Positions 52,329 to 60,818 of a stretch of DNA of 64,000 nucleotides are shown piece by piece; within the stretch, counting starts at the first letter, position 1; each line of letters begins with the position of its first letter. Location of the stretch: contig JANQPB010000011.1 in the NCBI GenBank assembly GCA_028285495.1, positions 32,270 to 96,269 of the forward strand, given 5' to 3'. The position numbers and the translations under genes were made by a program. Under the pieces are notes generated by a model. The model ran no database searches. It saw only the letters and a list, made by a program, of their open reading frames with translations, and was not told the origin of the DNA. Origin of the DNA: Acidimicrobiales bacterium. Lineage in GTDB: Bacteria > Actinomycetota > Acidimicrobiia > Acidimicrobiales > SZUA-35.

Positions 52329-52757
52329 ATGAGCGACGACCTGACCTGGGACGAGCTGTCCCCCGATCTCGCCGGCATCGCCTCCATGGCCACGGTGACC
52401 CCCGCCGGCGAGCCCCACGTGTCCGTGATCTCCTCGGCGGTCGTCGACGGCACCGTCTGGATCGGGACCAGTCGCGGCGCCCGCAAGGCGATCAACGTCG
52501 GGGCAACGCCGAGCGTCGCCCTCGTGTGGTCCGGCAGCGCCGAGGTCTACCTGTGGGGCTCGGCCGAGCTGGTCGACGACGTCGACACGAAGCGCTCGTT
52601 CTGGGACGACGGCGTCTGGAAGTACGACCCGGCGATGTTCTTCCAGACCCCGGACAACCCCGACTACGTGCTCATCCGGGTCACGCCGGCGCGAGCGATG
52701 TCGATGTCGTTCGGCGAGCAGGGCCCGACGCAGCGGCGCTGGCGGGCCGAGGGTTGA
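52329..52757 (+). CDS. PPOX-class FMN/F420-binding protein
   Basis: 142 residues with the split-barrel fold of pyridoxamine-phosphate-oxidase-like proteins: SMATVTPAGEPHVSVISSA, VWIGTSRGARKAINVG, VALVWSGSAEVYLWGSAELVD and VLIRVTPARAMSMSFGE. Actinobacterial members bind FMN, haem or F420; the type is not decidable. The ATG is 7 nt after TAGGGT (52316-52321). It converges on dcd. Confidence 0.82.
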   Translation: MSDDLTWDELSPDLAGIASMATVTPAGEPHVSVISSAVVDGTVWIGTSRGARKAINVGATPSVALVWSGSAEVYLWGSAELVDDVDTKRSFWDDGVWKYDPAMFFQTPDNPDYVLIRVTPARAMSMSFGEQGPTQRRWRAEG

Positions 52758-52766
52758 GCGGCCGGC

Positions 52767-53345
52767 TCAGTGACGGTCGGCCGGGTCGAAGTTCTCCCAG
52801 TAGCGGGATGGTCGGGGCCCGGCCTGCCCCTGGTACTTCGAGCCGAGCATGCCGGTGCCGTAGGGGTTGTCGGCGTCGGTGGTCATCTGGATGAAGCTGA
52901 TCTGGCCGATCTTCATGCCCGGGTAGAGGGTGATCGGCAGGCTGGCCACGTTGGAGAACTCGAGCGTCAGCTGACCGTCCCACCCGGCGTCGACGAAACC
53001 GGCGGTGGTGTGGATCAGCAGACCGAGGCGGCCGAGGCTCGACTTGCCCTCGATACGGCCGACCAGATCCGCCGGGATGGCCACCCGCTCGGCCGTCGAC
53101 CCGAGCACGAACTCGCCGGGATGCAGGATGAACGGGTCGTCGTCGGAGGCCTCGACGGTCTCGGTCAGCTCCTCGAGGTTGGCCTTGACGTCGATGTGGC
53201 CCATCGTGTGGTTGCGGAACACGATGAATCGGTGGTCGAGCCGCAGGTCGACCGACGACGGCTGGACCGACGACTCGTCGAAGGGCTCGATGATGATCCG
53301 GCCCTCGGCGATCTCCTTCTTGATGGTGCGGTCGGAGAGGATCAC
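52767..53345 (-). CDS. dcd: dCTP deaminase
   Basis: 192 residues, normal for the family. QPSSVDLRLDHRFIVF, HPGEFVLGSTAERVAIP, RIEGKSSLGRLGLLIHTTAG and VDAGWDGQLTLEFSN are signatures; the IEGKSS lysine-serine region and DAGWDGQLTLE hold catalytic residues. It converts dCTP to dUTP; actinobacterial members often also hydrolyse dUTP to dUMP. The GTG start at 53345 has TAGGGT 7 nt upstream on the minus strand. Confidence 0.95.
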   Translation of the reverse strand: MILSDRTIKKEIAEGRIIIEPFDESSVQPSSVDLRLDHRFIVFRNHTMGHIDVKANLEELTETVEASDDDPFILHPGEFVLGSTAERVAIPADLVGRIEGKSSLGRLGLLIHTTAGFVDAGWDGQLTLEFSNVASLPITLYPGMKIGQISFIQMTTDADNPYGTGMLGSKYQGQAGPRPSRYWENFDPADRH

Positions 53346-53355
53346 CCCTCGAACC

Positions 53356-54312
53356 CTAGTGGTCCGGGGGGTCGGTTGCGGCCAGGACCGCGTCGAGCTT
53401 GTCGGGATTGACCACCGCCCAGATGTGATCGATGCGCTCGCCGTCGGTGTCGATGGCCAGCAGGACCTTCGGCACCGGTCCGACGAGGACCAGGACGGCG
53501 GCCTGGTGGTTGACCCGGAGGAAGCGGAGATCGACCCGGGCCTGCTCGTCGTCGGTCAGACGACCGGCGAGGTTGGCCAGGAGGCGGGCAACCCGGTTGG
53601 CGCCGACCACCGGCTGGCGGGCGGCTCGGTGCTCGGCCCCGCCGTCGCTGACATGGACGACGTCGTCGGTCACGAGCCGGAGGATCCCGTCGATGTCGCC
53701 GCCGGCCACCGCCCCGACGAGGCGGTGGCAGAGGTCGGCGTCGACCTCGGGGCTGACCGCCCGATCCCGATCGGGTCGGGTGGCCCTCAGCTTGGCTCGG
53801 GCCCGGCTGGCCAGCTGTCGGCAGGCCGCCTCCTCCCGGTCGATCATCGGGGCGATCTCCCGGTAGGAGAAGTCGTAGACGTCGTGCAGGAGGTGGGCGG
53901 CTCGCTCGCGAGGGGTGAGCTGTTCGAGCAGGTGCAGGTAGCCGATGGTCAGCGACTCGTCGAGCTCGGCCACCGCCTCGGGTGAGCTCGGCGAGTCGTC
54001 GACCGGGAACGGCTCGGGCAACCACGGCCCCACGTACACCTCGCGAGTGGCCCTGGCCGATCGCAGCCGATCGATGCTGGCCCTGGTGGTCATCGTCGTG
54101 AGGTACGCGGCCGGGTTGTCGATCCCCCGCCGGTCGATGCCGAGCCACCGCTCGAACACGTCCTGCAGCACGTCCTCGGCGTCGGTCATCGTGCCGAGGA
54201 GCCGGTAGGCGACGCCGAGGAGGTGACGGCGCTCGGCCGTGAACAGCCGGGCCGCGTCGGCCTCGGAGGTGGTCGGGACGACGGTGTCGCGCTGCGACGA
54301 TGGTCGGGTCAT
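53356..54312 (-). CDS. ECF41-type RNA polymerase sigma factor
   Basis: 318 residues. Sigma region 2 (ERRHLLGVAYRLLGTMTDAEDVLQDVFERWL), split here as RLLGTMTDAEDVLQDVFERW, and region 4 (LTPRERAAHLLHDVYDFSYR) are followed by a SnoaL-like C-terminal extension. The ECF41 signatures WLPEP (in YVGPWLPEP) and NPDKL near the C-terminus are present; the DGGGR motif is replaced by DGGAE. ECF41 factors have no anti-sigma; the extension regulates them, and they often sit near oxidoreductase genes. Here the start overlaps the stop of an FAD oxidoreductase by ATGA. Confidence 0.88.
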   Translation of the reverse strand: MTRPSSQRDTVVPTTSEADAARLFTAERRHLLGVAYRLLGTMTDAEDVLQDVFERWLGIDRRGIDNPAAYLTTMTTRASIDRLRSARATREVYVGPWLPEPFPVDDSPSSPEAVAELDESLTIGYLHLLEQLTPRERAAHLLHDVYDFSYREIAPMIDREEAACRQLASRARAKLRATRPDRDRAVSPEVDADLCHRLVGAVAGGDIDGILRLVTDDVVHVSDGGAEHRAARQPVVGANRVARLLANLAGRLTDDEQARVDLRFLRVNHQAAVLVLVGPVPKVLLAIDTDGERIDHIWAVVNPDKLDAVLAATDPPDH

Positions 54313-55751
54313 GGTGTGACCAGTCTGGCCCGGGCGTCGACCCGGGTGGAAGCGTCACCGGCGGTCGAGCGCAGCCCGCCGATCCGGGCTGCTCGGGTCG
54401 GCTGACCGGATCGGCTGCGATCGTCGGCGACGACGGCGACGGCCGCTGCAGCGGAGGCGGCTGCGGCGTCGGCCAGCAGGCCGGTCGGTCCGACCCAGTC
54501 GCCGGCCACCAGGACCCCGGGCCGGCCGGCGATCCGCACCCCCGGTCGACCGGCCAGACCACCCCGGTCGGCCAGCGGCATGCCCCCGGCGACGGTCAGG
54601 CGGTGGAGGTAGCGGGCGACGTCGATCGCGTCCGCGTCGACACCCATGGCGATGGCGTGGTCGAGCAGTCTGGCCCGGGTCTCGTCCGGGCCCGTCGCCT
54701 CGCCCGGAAGCCGGTAGAGGGCGACGGTCACCAGGTGGCGGCCGATCGGGGTCGTGCCGGTGGCGACGGAATGGACCGAGGCGTAGAGCCGGGTGTCGAG
54801 CCCGAAGTGGGCCCCGACTTCGGGCCGGTGCTCGATACCGAGGTCGAGGGCCGAGGCCTCGACCGCCGGGCCGGCGGCGTCGGCCAGCGCCTGGGGCGTG
54901 TCGGCGAGGGCGAGCAGGCGGTCGGCCACGGCCGGGCCGCCGGCGGCGACGATCGTCGCACCGGCCGCCAGTCGGTGGCCGTCGGCCGTGACCGCGATGG
55001 TCGTCGCGGTCGACGGTGGGGCCGTCGCCGCCGCCCGACCGGTGTCCCGCCGTGGCTCGACGGCCGTCACGGTGGCCGACACCCGGTCGACGCCGACCCG
55101 GTCGGCCCGATCGGACAGCTGACGGACGATCGACCGCCAGCCACCGGCGAGGTAGCGCACGCCCTCGTCGAGGACCATCTGCAGCTGGGTGACGGCGGCA
55201 TCGGCACTGGCCAGGTCGGCGGCGGCGTTGTAGGTGCCGATGTTGACGATCCCACGGAGCGCGAGGCGGAGGTCGGGGTCGCCGGTGGCGGCGTCGATCC
55301 AGTCGGCGACCGAGGTGGTCGTCAGCCTCGTCGGATCGAGGCGGGGGATGCGAGCCATCAGCCGGGCCAGGTCGAACTTGGCCCGGGCGCCGAGCAGGTT
55401 GGTGCGGAGCAGACTGCCTGGCCCGGCGGGGAGCAGACCGTGGCGCAATCCGAGGGAGGCGGTCCCGCCGACCGCATCCGGCGGGCTTCCGGGGTGGTCG
55501 ACGCCGAGGTCGACGAGCGCCCGGCGCAGCTGGCCCTGGAGGTAGAGGGCGTGGGGCCCGAGGTTGAGGGTGTAGCCGTGGTGGTCGGCGGAGTCGGCCC
55601 GACCGCCCGGGGTCGCCGTCCGTTCGATCAGGCGGACGGTCAGGCCGGCATCGGCGGCGAGGTTGGCGGCGACGAGGCCGGCCAGGCCGGCACCGACGAT
55701 CTGCACGTCGACGGTCGTGGTGTCGTTTCGGGGTGTCTGGTGCTCGTTCAT
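54309..55751 (-). CDS. FAD-dependent oxidoreductase, phytoene-desaturase-like
   Basis: 480 residues starting with VDVQIVGAGLAGLVAANLAA and RLIERTATPGGRADSADHHG, so an N-terminal FAD-binding fold with a flavin amine-oxidase/CrtI-like layout. The end has GRPGVLVAGDWVGPTGLLAD, the closing FAD motif. It is cotranscribed with the ECF41 sigma factor (ATGA overlap), matching the known COE-type (oxidoreductase) context of ECF41 genes. Substrate unknown. ATG 55751 is used; a GTG two codons earlier is possible. Confidence 0.82.
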   Translation of the reverse strand: MNEHQTPRNDTTTVDVQIVGAGLAGLVAANLAADAGLTVRLIERTATPGGRADSADHHGYTLNLGPHALYLQGQLRRALVDLGVDHPGSPPDAVGGTASLGLRHGLLPAGPGSLLRTNLLGARAKFDLARLMARIPRLDPTRLTTTSVADWIDAATGDPDLRLALRGIVNIGTYNAAADLASADAAVTQLQMVLDEGVRYLAGGWRSIVRQLSDRADRVGVDRVSATVTAVEPRRDTGRAAATAPPSTATTIAVTADGHRLAAGATIVAAGGPAVADRLLALADTPQALADAAGPAVEASALDLGIEHRPEVGAHFGLDTRLYASVHSVATGTTPIGRHLVTVALYRLPGEATGPDETRARLLDHAIAMGVDADAIDVARYLHRLTVAGGMPLADRGGLAGRPGVRIAGRPGVLVAGDWVGPTGLLADAAAASAAAAVAVVADDRSRSGQPTRAARIGGLRSTAGDASTRVDARARLVTP

Positions 55752-55847
55752 ACCCACCCGACGGGGTGGGGGTCGGGAACGTGACGGCGACCGGGCGTGT
55801 CCTCCGTCACCGGACCCGTCGACGTACGGGACGGGGCCGTCGGCTCG

Positions 55848-57434
55848 TCAGAGGTCGACGACGACCGCCTTGGTGACGGCGTCGAGCGAGCGCAGCCGCT
55901 CGATGACATCGACCTCGGGGGCCGAGTCGAGGTTGATGAAGGAGAGGGCTTCGCTGCGCTCCGGATTCCGGCCGAGGCGCCACTCGCCGATGTTGATCTG
56001 GTGCTCGCCGAGGACGCCGCCGACGTCGCCGATCACGCCCGGGACGTCGTTGTTCAGCATCAGCAGGACCGTGCCGGTCGGGTCGGCCTCGAGCCGGTAG
56101 TTGGAGACCTGGACGATACGGGGGTGGTCGTCGGAGAAGACGACGCCGGAGACCGTGCGCTCGCCGTCGCCCCAGTTGACCCGGCAGGTGATCTGGTTGC
56201 GGTAGTCGGCCTGGCCGAGACCGACCGAGCGCGAGATCTTGAGGCCGCGCTCCCGGGCGACGAGCGGGGCGTTGACGAAGTTGACGCTGTCGCCCATGGC
56301 GCACTCGAGCACGCCCTTGAGGAGGCCGGCGGCGACCGGGCGCATGAGCTCCTCGGCGTCGGCGGCGTACAGCTCGAGCTCGACCTGTTCGATCTGGGCG
56401 TCCGCCATCGCCGCCTGCAGCTTGCCCATCTTGGCCGCCAGGGTGATGAAGCGGTTGGCCCTGGCGAAGTCGAGGCCTGGGGGGAACGCCATGTTCACGC
56501 TGTTGACGATGCGGGTGCCGCGCAGCGCATCGAGGGTCTGCTCGGCGATCTCGATGGCGACGCTGCGCTGGGCCTCGGCGGTGGAGGCGCCGAGGTGGGG
56601 CGTATGGAGGACCTTCGGGTGGCCGACGAGCGGGTGGTCGTCGGCCGGGGGCTCGACGTCGTAGACGTCGACGGCGGCGTGACCAAGGTGGTCGGCGTCG
56701 AGCGAGGCCGCGACCGCAGCGGCGTCGACCAGGCCGCCGCGGGCGGCGTTGATGAGGACGGCGCCCGGCTTCATCGTGGCCAACGTCTCGGCGTTGATCA
56801 GGTTGGTGGTCTCGTCCGACAGGGCCGTGTGGAGGGTCACGAAGTCCGAGGCGGCGAGGAGGTCGTCGAGGTCGACCAGCTCGACCCTCGCCTCACGACC
56901 GATGCGCTCGCTGACGAACGGATCGTAGGCGAGGACCGTCATCTCGAAGGCCTGGGCCCGGACGGCGACCACCTGGCCGATGCGGCCGAAGCCGACGATG
57001 CCGAGCGTCTTGCCCTTGAGCTCGTGGCCGGTGAAGGCCGAGCGCTCCCAGCGACCGTCGGCCAACGAGTTGTGGGCGGGCACCAGCTTGCGAGCGGTGG
57101 CCATGAGCAGGGCGAAGGTGTGCTCGGCGGTGGCGATGGTGTTGGCCCCGGGCGTGTTCATGACGATGACGCCGTTGCGGGTGGCCTCGTCGACGTCGAC
57201 GTTGTCGGTGCCGACGCCGGCCCGGCCGACGACCCGCAGCCGGTTGCCGGCCTGGAGCACCCGGGCCGTGACCTGGGTGCCCGAGCGGATCAGGAGGCCG
57301 TCGTAGTCGCCGATGATGTCGACGAGCTCGTCCTCGGACAGGCCGGTGCGGACCTCGACGGTGACGTCCTCCGCCGCCTCGAGCACGGCGATGCCGTCGG
57401 CGCCCAGGTTGTCGGAGATCAGGATGTTGAACAT
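55848..57434 (-). CDS. serA: D-3-phosphoglycerate dehydrogenase, long form
   Basis: 528 residues: substrate and NAD domains plus an intervening (ASB) domain and C-terminal ACT domain, the long form typical of actinobacteria. Motifs are VVGRAGVGTDNVD, GKTLGIVGFGRIGQVVA, MKPGAVLINAARGGLVD, and HTPHLGASTAEAQ with the catalytic His. The ACT end has LLMLNNDVPGVIGDVGGVLG, which binds serine in other long-form enzymes for feedback inhibition. The first step of serine synthesis; serB lies upstream in the same direction. Confidence 0.96.
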   Translation of the reverse strand: MFNILISDNLGADGIAVLEAAEDVTVEVRTGLSEDELVDIIGDYDGLLIRSGTQVTARVLQAGNRLRVVGRAGVGTDNVDVDEATRNGVIVMNTPGANTIATAEHTFALLMATARKLVPAHNSLADGRWERSAFTGHELKGKTLGIVGFGRIGQVVAVRAQAFEMTVLAYDPFVSERIGREARVELVDLDDLLAASDFVTLHTALSDETTNLINAETLATMKPGAVLINAARGGLVDAAAVAASLDADHLGHAAVDVYDVEPPADDHPLVGHPKVLHTPHLGASTAEAQRSVAIEIAEQTLDALRGTRIVNSVNMAFPPGLDFARANRFITLAAKMGKLQAAMADAQIEQVELELYAADAEELMRPVAAGLLKGVLECAMGDSVNFVNAPLVARERGLKISRSVGLGQADYRNQITCRVNWGDGERTVSGVVFSDDHPRIVQVSNYRLEADPTGTVLLMLNNDVPGVIGDVGGVLGEHQINIGEWRLGRNPERSEALSFINLDSAPEVDVIERLRSLDAVTKAVVVDL

Positions 57435-57585
57435 GTCGGGGTTGGGCTTTCTCGTTGGCTCGGTCGGGTTGGCGTTCGTGCTGTCCGTTGCGGTGGCGGC
57501 TCCCGGAGCGCGTGGTGCGTGTTCCGGCGCCGGTCGGTCGGTCCGGTCGGGCCCGTGATGGCGGAGCCGACGGCGTCGGCCGGCC

Positions 57586-58398
57586 TCAGCTGGCGGAGGC
57601 GGCGAAGCGGCGGCCGAGGTCCGGGTCGTTGAACCGGAGGGCGCCGTCGTCGATGCCGTCGAGGCAGGTGCGGGCGACGTGGTCGTGGGGCCCGCCGACC
57701 AGCTCGCGGACCCGCCCCGGTCCGATGGCGAGTGCGAGCACGGGGGCGATTGACTCCGAGGTGATGACCACGGGGGCGTGATCGACGACGGCCGGACGGG
57801 CGACCACGCCGGCGTAGGCGGCGAAGAGGTCGACCTCGTCGGCCGCGGCCAGGTCGCTGACTCCGTCGCCGACGAAGAGGCGACGGCCCCCGCTGGTGAC
57901 CGAGCGCCTGATGACCTCGGCCTTGCCGTCGGTCGTGGTGAGCTCGCAGCGGCCGTGGTCGGCGTAGCGCGGCTGGGTCGAGCCGTCCCACCAATCGCCG
58001 TCGAGCGGGTCGAAGTGGGTCTCGACCGCCCGCACCCGGTCGGCCGGGACACCGAGCCAGGTGGCGAACTCGGCGACGGGCTCGAGCAGGCCGCCGCTGA
58101 CGATCCAGGTCTCGGTGTCGAGGTGGTGGAGGGCGGCGATGACGGCCTGGGCGTCGGGGACCGCGTTGGCCTTGTAGCGCGACTTCACGCTGCGGACCTC
58201 GTCTCGGGTCGGCCCGACGAGCTCCAGGCGACGGCCGTAGACCTCTTCCAGGGGGATGTCGCCGTCCATGGCCTGCTCGGTGAGGTCGGCGATCTGCCGT
58301 TGGTGCTCGGGCGCGTCGGCGAGCTCGTCGATGCCCTCGACGGCGGAGAGCGTCGAGTCGCAGTCGAACAGGGTCACCGGGAACGGCCTCCAGCGCAC
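57586..58398 (-). CDS. serB: HAD phosphoserine-phosphatase-like protein (SerB)
   Basis: 270 residues. The HAD nucleophile motif TLFDCDSTLSAVEGIDELA (D12, D14) has the serine-phosphatase EGI consensus. ETWIVSGGLLEPVAEFA (motif II), DGKAEVIRR (motif III lysine) and RLFVGDGVSDLAAADEVD (motif IV) follow. The same direction as serA, 151 bases upstream, supports phosphoserine phosphatase, the last step of serine synthesis. The start at GTG 58398 is 7 nt after TACCCT on the minus strand. Confidence 0.87.
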   Translation of the reverse strand: MRWRPFPVTLFDCDSTLSAVEGIDELADAPEHQRQIADLTEQAMDGDIPLEEVYGRRLELVGPTRDEVRSVKSRYKANAVPDAQAVIAALHHLDTETWIVSGGLLEPVAEFATWLGVPADRVRAVETHFDPLDGDWWDGSTQPRYADHGRCELTTTDGKAEVIRRSVTSGGRRLFVGDGVSDLAAADEVDLFAAYAGVVARPAVVDHAPVVITSESIAPVLALAIGPGRVRELVGGPHDHVARTCLDGIDDGALRFNDPDLGRRFAASAS

Positions 58399-58557
58399 GG
58401 AAGAAAGGGTAGAGGGTGGCTCCAGCCGGACCGATTAACACTTCGTTAGGTCTGGGTGACGGCGGCGTGGCATCGGTCACGCCTGGGTCCGGTGGCCCGA
58501 TCCGGGCTACCCGGATGCCAACGAGAGGTGGGTCGGCTAACGTGGGTTGCTCACCCT

Positions 58558-58628
58558 GCGGGTGTAGTTCAATGGTAGAACATCAGCTTCCCAAGCTGAA
58601 TACGGGAGTTCGATTCTCCTCACCCGCT
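58558..58628 (+). tRNA. tRNA-Gly (CCC anticodon)
   Basis: 71 nt with a complete cloverleaf. The acceptor GCGGGTG pairs with CACCCGC, the anticodon stem TCAGC/GCTGA has loop TTCCCAA (anticodon CCC at 58590-58592), and the T stem GGGAG/CTCCT has loop TTCGATT. The CCA end is not encoded. A TAACGT box (58538-58543) upstream may be the -10. Its 3' half is copied three times downstream as an integration-site core, and the gene itself is left intact. Confidence 0.95.
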
Positions 58629-58630
58629 CA
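58587..58630 (+). repeat. Putative attachment-site core in tRNA-Gly, copy 0
   Basis: The 44-bp stretch beginning CTTCCCAAGCTGAATACG, from the anticodon loop to two bases past the tRNA, is the segment repeated at 59432, 60943 and 61844. It is the presumed chromosomal core (attB/attL). Confidence 0.85.
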
Positions 58631-58694
58631 ACACGCTGACCAGGGAAAACGGCGCCCTCGGACTTGCCGGGCGACATGCTCGTAGGCGGCCCAA

Positions 58695-58732
58695 TGCCCT
58701 CCACTGCCCATAGTTGGGAACCGCCGAGAAGG
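58695..58732 (+). other. Left-arm boxes after tRNA-Gly core
   Basis: TGCCC at 58695 and again at 58705 (+65 and +75 from the end of the core), then GGGAAC (58716) and GAGAAGG (58726). It has the same layout as at the three other junctions. Confidence 0.65.
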
Positions 58733-58783
58733 CATCGCCGTGCCCAAGATCCTCAGCTCGAAGCTGATGACATCGAGGGCTGA

Positions 58784-59077
58784 TCAGTAGTGGTCCACTT
58801 CGAGTCCGACGAGGTAGACGATGCCGTCCGGCATCTCCGCTGCGTAGACGGCCGCTTGACGGAACATCAGTCCGGTGAGCACGAGCACTCTGACGTCCGG
58901 GGCTGTTGGCTCGACCGGAAGGTCATCGAACCGCTCGGCGACCTCTTCTTGGATGCCGAACAGATCCAGCCTGATGAAGTCGTCGGCCGACGGTTCGCCG
59001 TTGGGACCACGCTCGGATCGGAAGGCGGCATCGACGTCATCGAAGAACCGATTGTCGACACGGACCTCTCGACGCAC
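58784..59077 (-). CDS. Cassette 1: RelE/ParE-like putative toxin
   Basis: 97 residues: FIRLDLFGIQEEVAERFDDL, a turn with DVRVLVLTG, then RQAAVYAAEMPDGIVYLVGLEVDHY. The alternation of an N-terminal strand, two helices and a beta meander ending in YLVGLEVDHY resembles RelE/ParE-fold toxins, but no catalytic set is clear. It is the second gene after a 54-residue partner ending 8 bases upstream, which fits a toxin-antitoxin order with the antitoxin first. Function is inferred from size and context. Confidence 0.55.
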   Translation of the reverse strand: MRREVRVDNRFFDDVDAAFRSERGPNGEPSADDFIRLDLFGIQEEVAERFDDLPVEPTAPDVRVLVLTGLMFRQAAVYAAEMPDGIVYLVGLEVDHY

Positions 59078-59085
59078 CGTACCGC

Positions 59086-59250
59086 TTAGCTCGTCAGTTC
59101 CGAGAAGCGCTCGGCCAACCGTTCGCGGCCGCGAGCCAGCAGATCCTGATCGACCTCGTCTTGCTCCTCGACGACGGCCGCCTTGATGACCTCGGCCCGC
59201 TCGGCCGCCGACATGGCCTCGAGCTCGGCTGCGGTGTAGCGCTTCGCCAT
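59086..59250 (-). CDS. Cassette 1: small antitoxin-like protein
   Basis: 54 residues starting MAKRYTAAELEAMSAAERAE and ending in a charged helix (RGRERLAERFSELTS). No fold is visible beyond a helical, highly charged protein, as with many antitoxins. The ATG is 6 nt after TAGTCT on the minus strand, giving a leaderless promoter for the pair. It is too short for many gene callers. Confidence 0.55.
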   Translation of the reverse strand: MAKRYTAAELEAMSAAERAEVIKAAVVEEQDEVDQDLLARGRERLAERFSELTS

Positions 59251-59308
59251 GGCGTCAGACTAGACGACGACAGTGACAGCCGCGGCCCCGTGGGGCGCAG
59301 GACGTCAC

Positions 59309-59343
59309 TGCCCATCGACTGCCCGTACCAGCCGACAATAACC
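59309..59343 (+). other. Right-arm boxes before core copy 1
   Basis: TGCCC at 59309 and 59320 (11-bp period), 123 and 112 bp before the core at 59432, followed by GTACCAGCCGACAATAACCG. Confidence 0.65.
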
Positions 59344-59431
59344 GCCAGCAACAGGGCTCACCGGACCTACGGCGACGCACGATCCCGCTGTTCAAGCGAA
59401 CCTCAGCGGCCCGGCGAACGAACGTCGAGTT

Positions 59432-59475
59432 CTTCCCAAGCTGAATACGGGAGTTCGATTCTCCTCACCCGCTCA
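59432..59475 (+). repeat. tRNA-Gly 3' fragment, core copy 1
   Basis: 44 bp identical to the tRNA core at 58587-58630, preceded by CGTCGAGTT. The 5' half of the tRNA is absent, so this is not a tRNA gene. It ends cassette 1 and begins cassette 2. Confidence 0.95.
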
Positions 59476-59539
59476 CAGCCCTGACCAGGAAAAACACGAT
59501 CTCGGGACGCTCACTGGACCCCTCTCCACGCTCCGCCTG

Positions 59540-59578
59540 TGCCCTTCCGTGCCCTTTGAATGGGAACGACCGAGAAGG
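59540..59578 (+). other. Left-arm boxes after core copy 1
   Basis: GTGCCC with T at 59540 and 59550 (+65, +75), then GGGAAC (59562) and GAGAAGG (59572). Confidence 0.65.
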
Positions 59579-59713
59579 CCCGGCTGGTCGAGGCCGGCAC
59601 CAATCAGAAAGCTGAGTACGCCAGATCACTTGCCCCTCCGGCGGTCGGTCAACTTGGCTGTCGCAGCACCCGACTACTCTGGCGGCAAGCGAGGAGGCAG
59701 CGAGCTGAGCGCC

Positions 59714-60394
59714 GTGGCAGTGCTGGAGCGAGAGGTCTACGAGGTGGGCGAAGCCGCCCGCCTGCTTGGGCTGCATGTCAGGACGCTCCGCAACTGGCTC
59801 GACGGGTACACCGCCAGGGGCAAGCTCTACCGTCCTGTTCTCCGGGAGGTGGCGACCGGATCGGATCTGCTCACCTGGGGCGAGTTTGTGGAAGCCGGGT
59901 ACCTGACCGAGTACCGGCGAGTCCAGAAGATCCCGCTGCCGAAGATCCGCGAGTACATCGAGACGTGGCGAGAACGACTCGACGCTCCCTATCCGCCCGC
60001 TGACCGAAGGCCTTACGCAGGCCCAGGCCCGGACCTGATGGATTCAGCCGAGACGCAGACCGGCGACACCATCATGTACCGCTTCCGGAATGGTCAGCTG
60101 ACCATGACCCCCTGGGCTCAGGAGTTCTACCGCAAGGTCGACTTCGAGGAGGACATCGCTCGGCGGATCTGGCCGGATGGCAAGGATCAACTGGTGGTCA
60201 TCGACCCGCAGCGGGCATTCGGGACACCGACCGTCGAGGGCATCCGAACAGAGGTGCTCTACGAGATGTTCGTAGCCGGGGATCCCGTCGACGAGATCGC
60301 CGCCGACTACGACCTCGACCGGCGAGCGATCGAGGCGGCAATCCGGTTCGAGTCGCCTCGACCAAAGCCTGAGACAAGCGCTTCGGCGGCTTGA
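59714..60394 (+). CDS. Cassette 2: DUF433-type HTH antitoxin
   Basis: 226 residues. An N-terminal MerR-like helix-turn-helix (YEVGEAARLLGLHVRTLRNW) is followed by a middle part with KIPLPKIREYIETW and a C-terminal DUF433-like domain (RAFGTPTVEGIRTEVLYEMF, DPVDEIAADYDLDRRAIEAA). In mycobacteria such proteins (VapB45-like) pair with a PIN-like toxin encoded directly downstream, as here. The GTG at 59714 is the likely start; CTG at 59705 and GTG at 59720 are in frame. TACTCT (59675-59680) and GAGGAGG (59691) precede it. Confidence 0.8.
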   Translation: MAVLEREVYEVGEAARLLGLHVRTLRNWLDGYTARGKLYRPVLREVATGSDLLTWGEFVEAGYLTEYRRVQKIPLPKIREYIETWRERLDAPYPPADRRPYAGPGPDLMDSAETQTGDTIMYRFRNGQLTMTPWAQEFYRKVDFEEDIARRIWPDGKDQLVVIDPQRAFGTPTVEGIRTEVLYEMFVAGDPVDEIAADYDLDRRAIEAAIRFESPRPKPETSASAA

Positions 60395-60396
60395 CT

Positions 60397-60802
60397 GTGA
60401 GCGACGAGGCCGATACCTCGTTCAACTGGTTCGTCGACGAGAGCATGATCGCGATAGGCAAGGCGGCTCGCAAGCGTTCGCAACGATCTGGTCTATCCAG
60501 GTCACCCTGACTGCCCAATCAAACGAGGAGCGTTGGACGAGGACTGGCTCCCAGTCGTCGGCGCTAACGGCTGGGTCGTTCTGATGCGGGACAAGCGGAT
60601 CCGCTACCGACGTCCCGAACGCGAACGGCTCATGCAGTACGGCGCCAAGGCCTTTTGCCTAACCGCCAGTGGCAACCAGACGCGCTGGGGCATGCTCAAG
60701 CTGCTTGTTCGGAACTGGGATCGAATCGAGGAGACCGCAGAGTTACCAGGACCCTTCATCTACGGCGTCAACTCTGCTGGCGTCCGACGGCTCGCGCCAT
60801 AG
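60397..60802 (+). pseudogene. Cassette 2: frameshifted PIN-like toxin (VapC45 type)
   Basis: The start (GTG 60397, three bases after the antitoxin) reads FNWFVDESMIAIGKAARKR in one frame, then leaves it. The sequence continues in the +1 frame from about 60482 as NDLVYPGHPDCPIKRGALDE, DWLPVVGANGWVVLMRDKRI and FIYGVNSAGVRRLAP. Together these give the whole PIN-like toxin that normally partners a DUF433 antitoxin, broken by a single-base change near 60470-60483. Either the toxin was lost while the antitoxin stays intact, or this is a sequencing error. Confidence 0.75.
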
Positions 60803-60818
60803 GCCGACTAGTCGAGCG

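Noticed and set aside
57435..57585. Riboswitch or attenuator between serB and serA
   Set aside because: No conserved riboswitch core or terminator with T-run can be recognised in the 150 bases.
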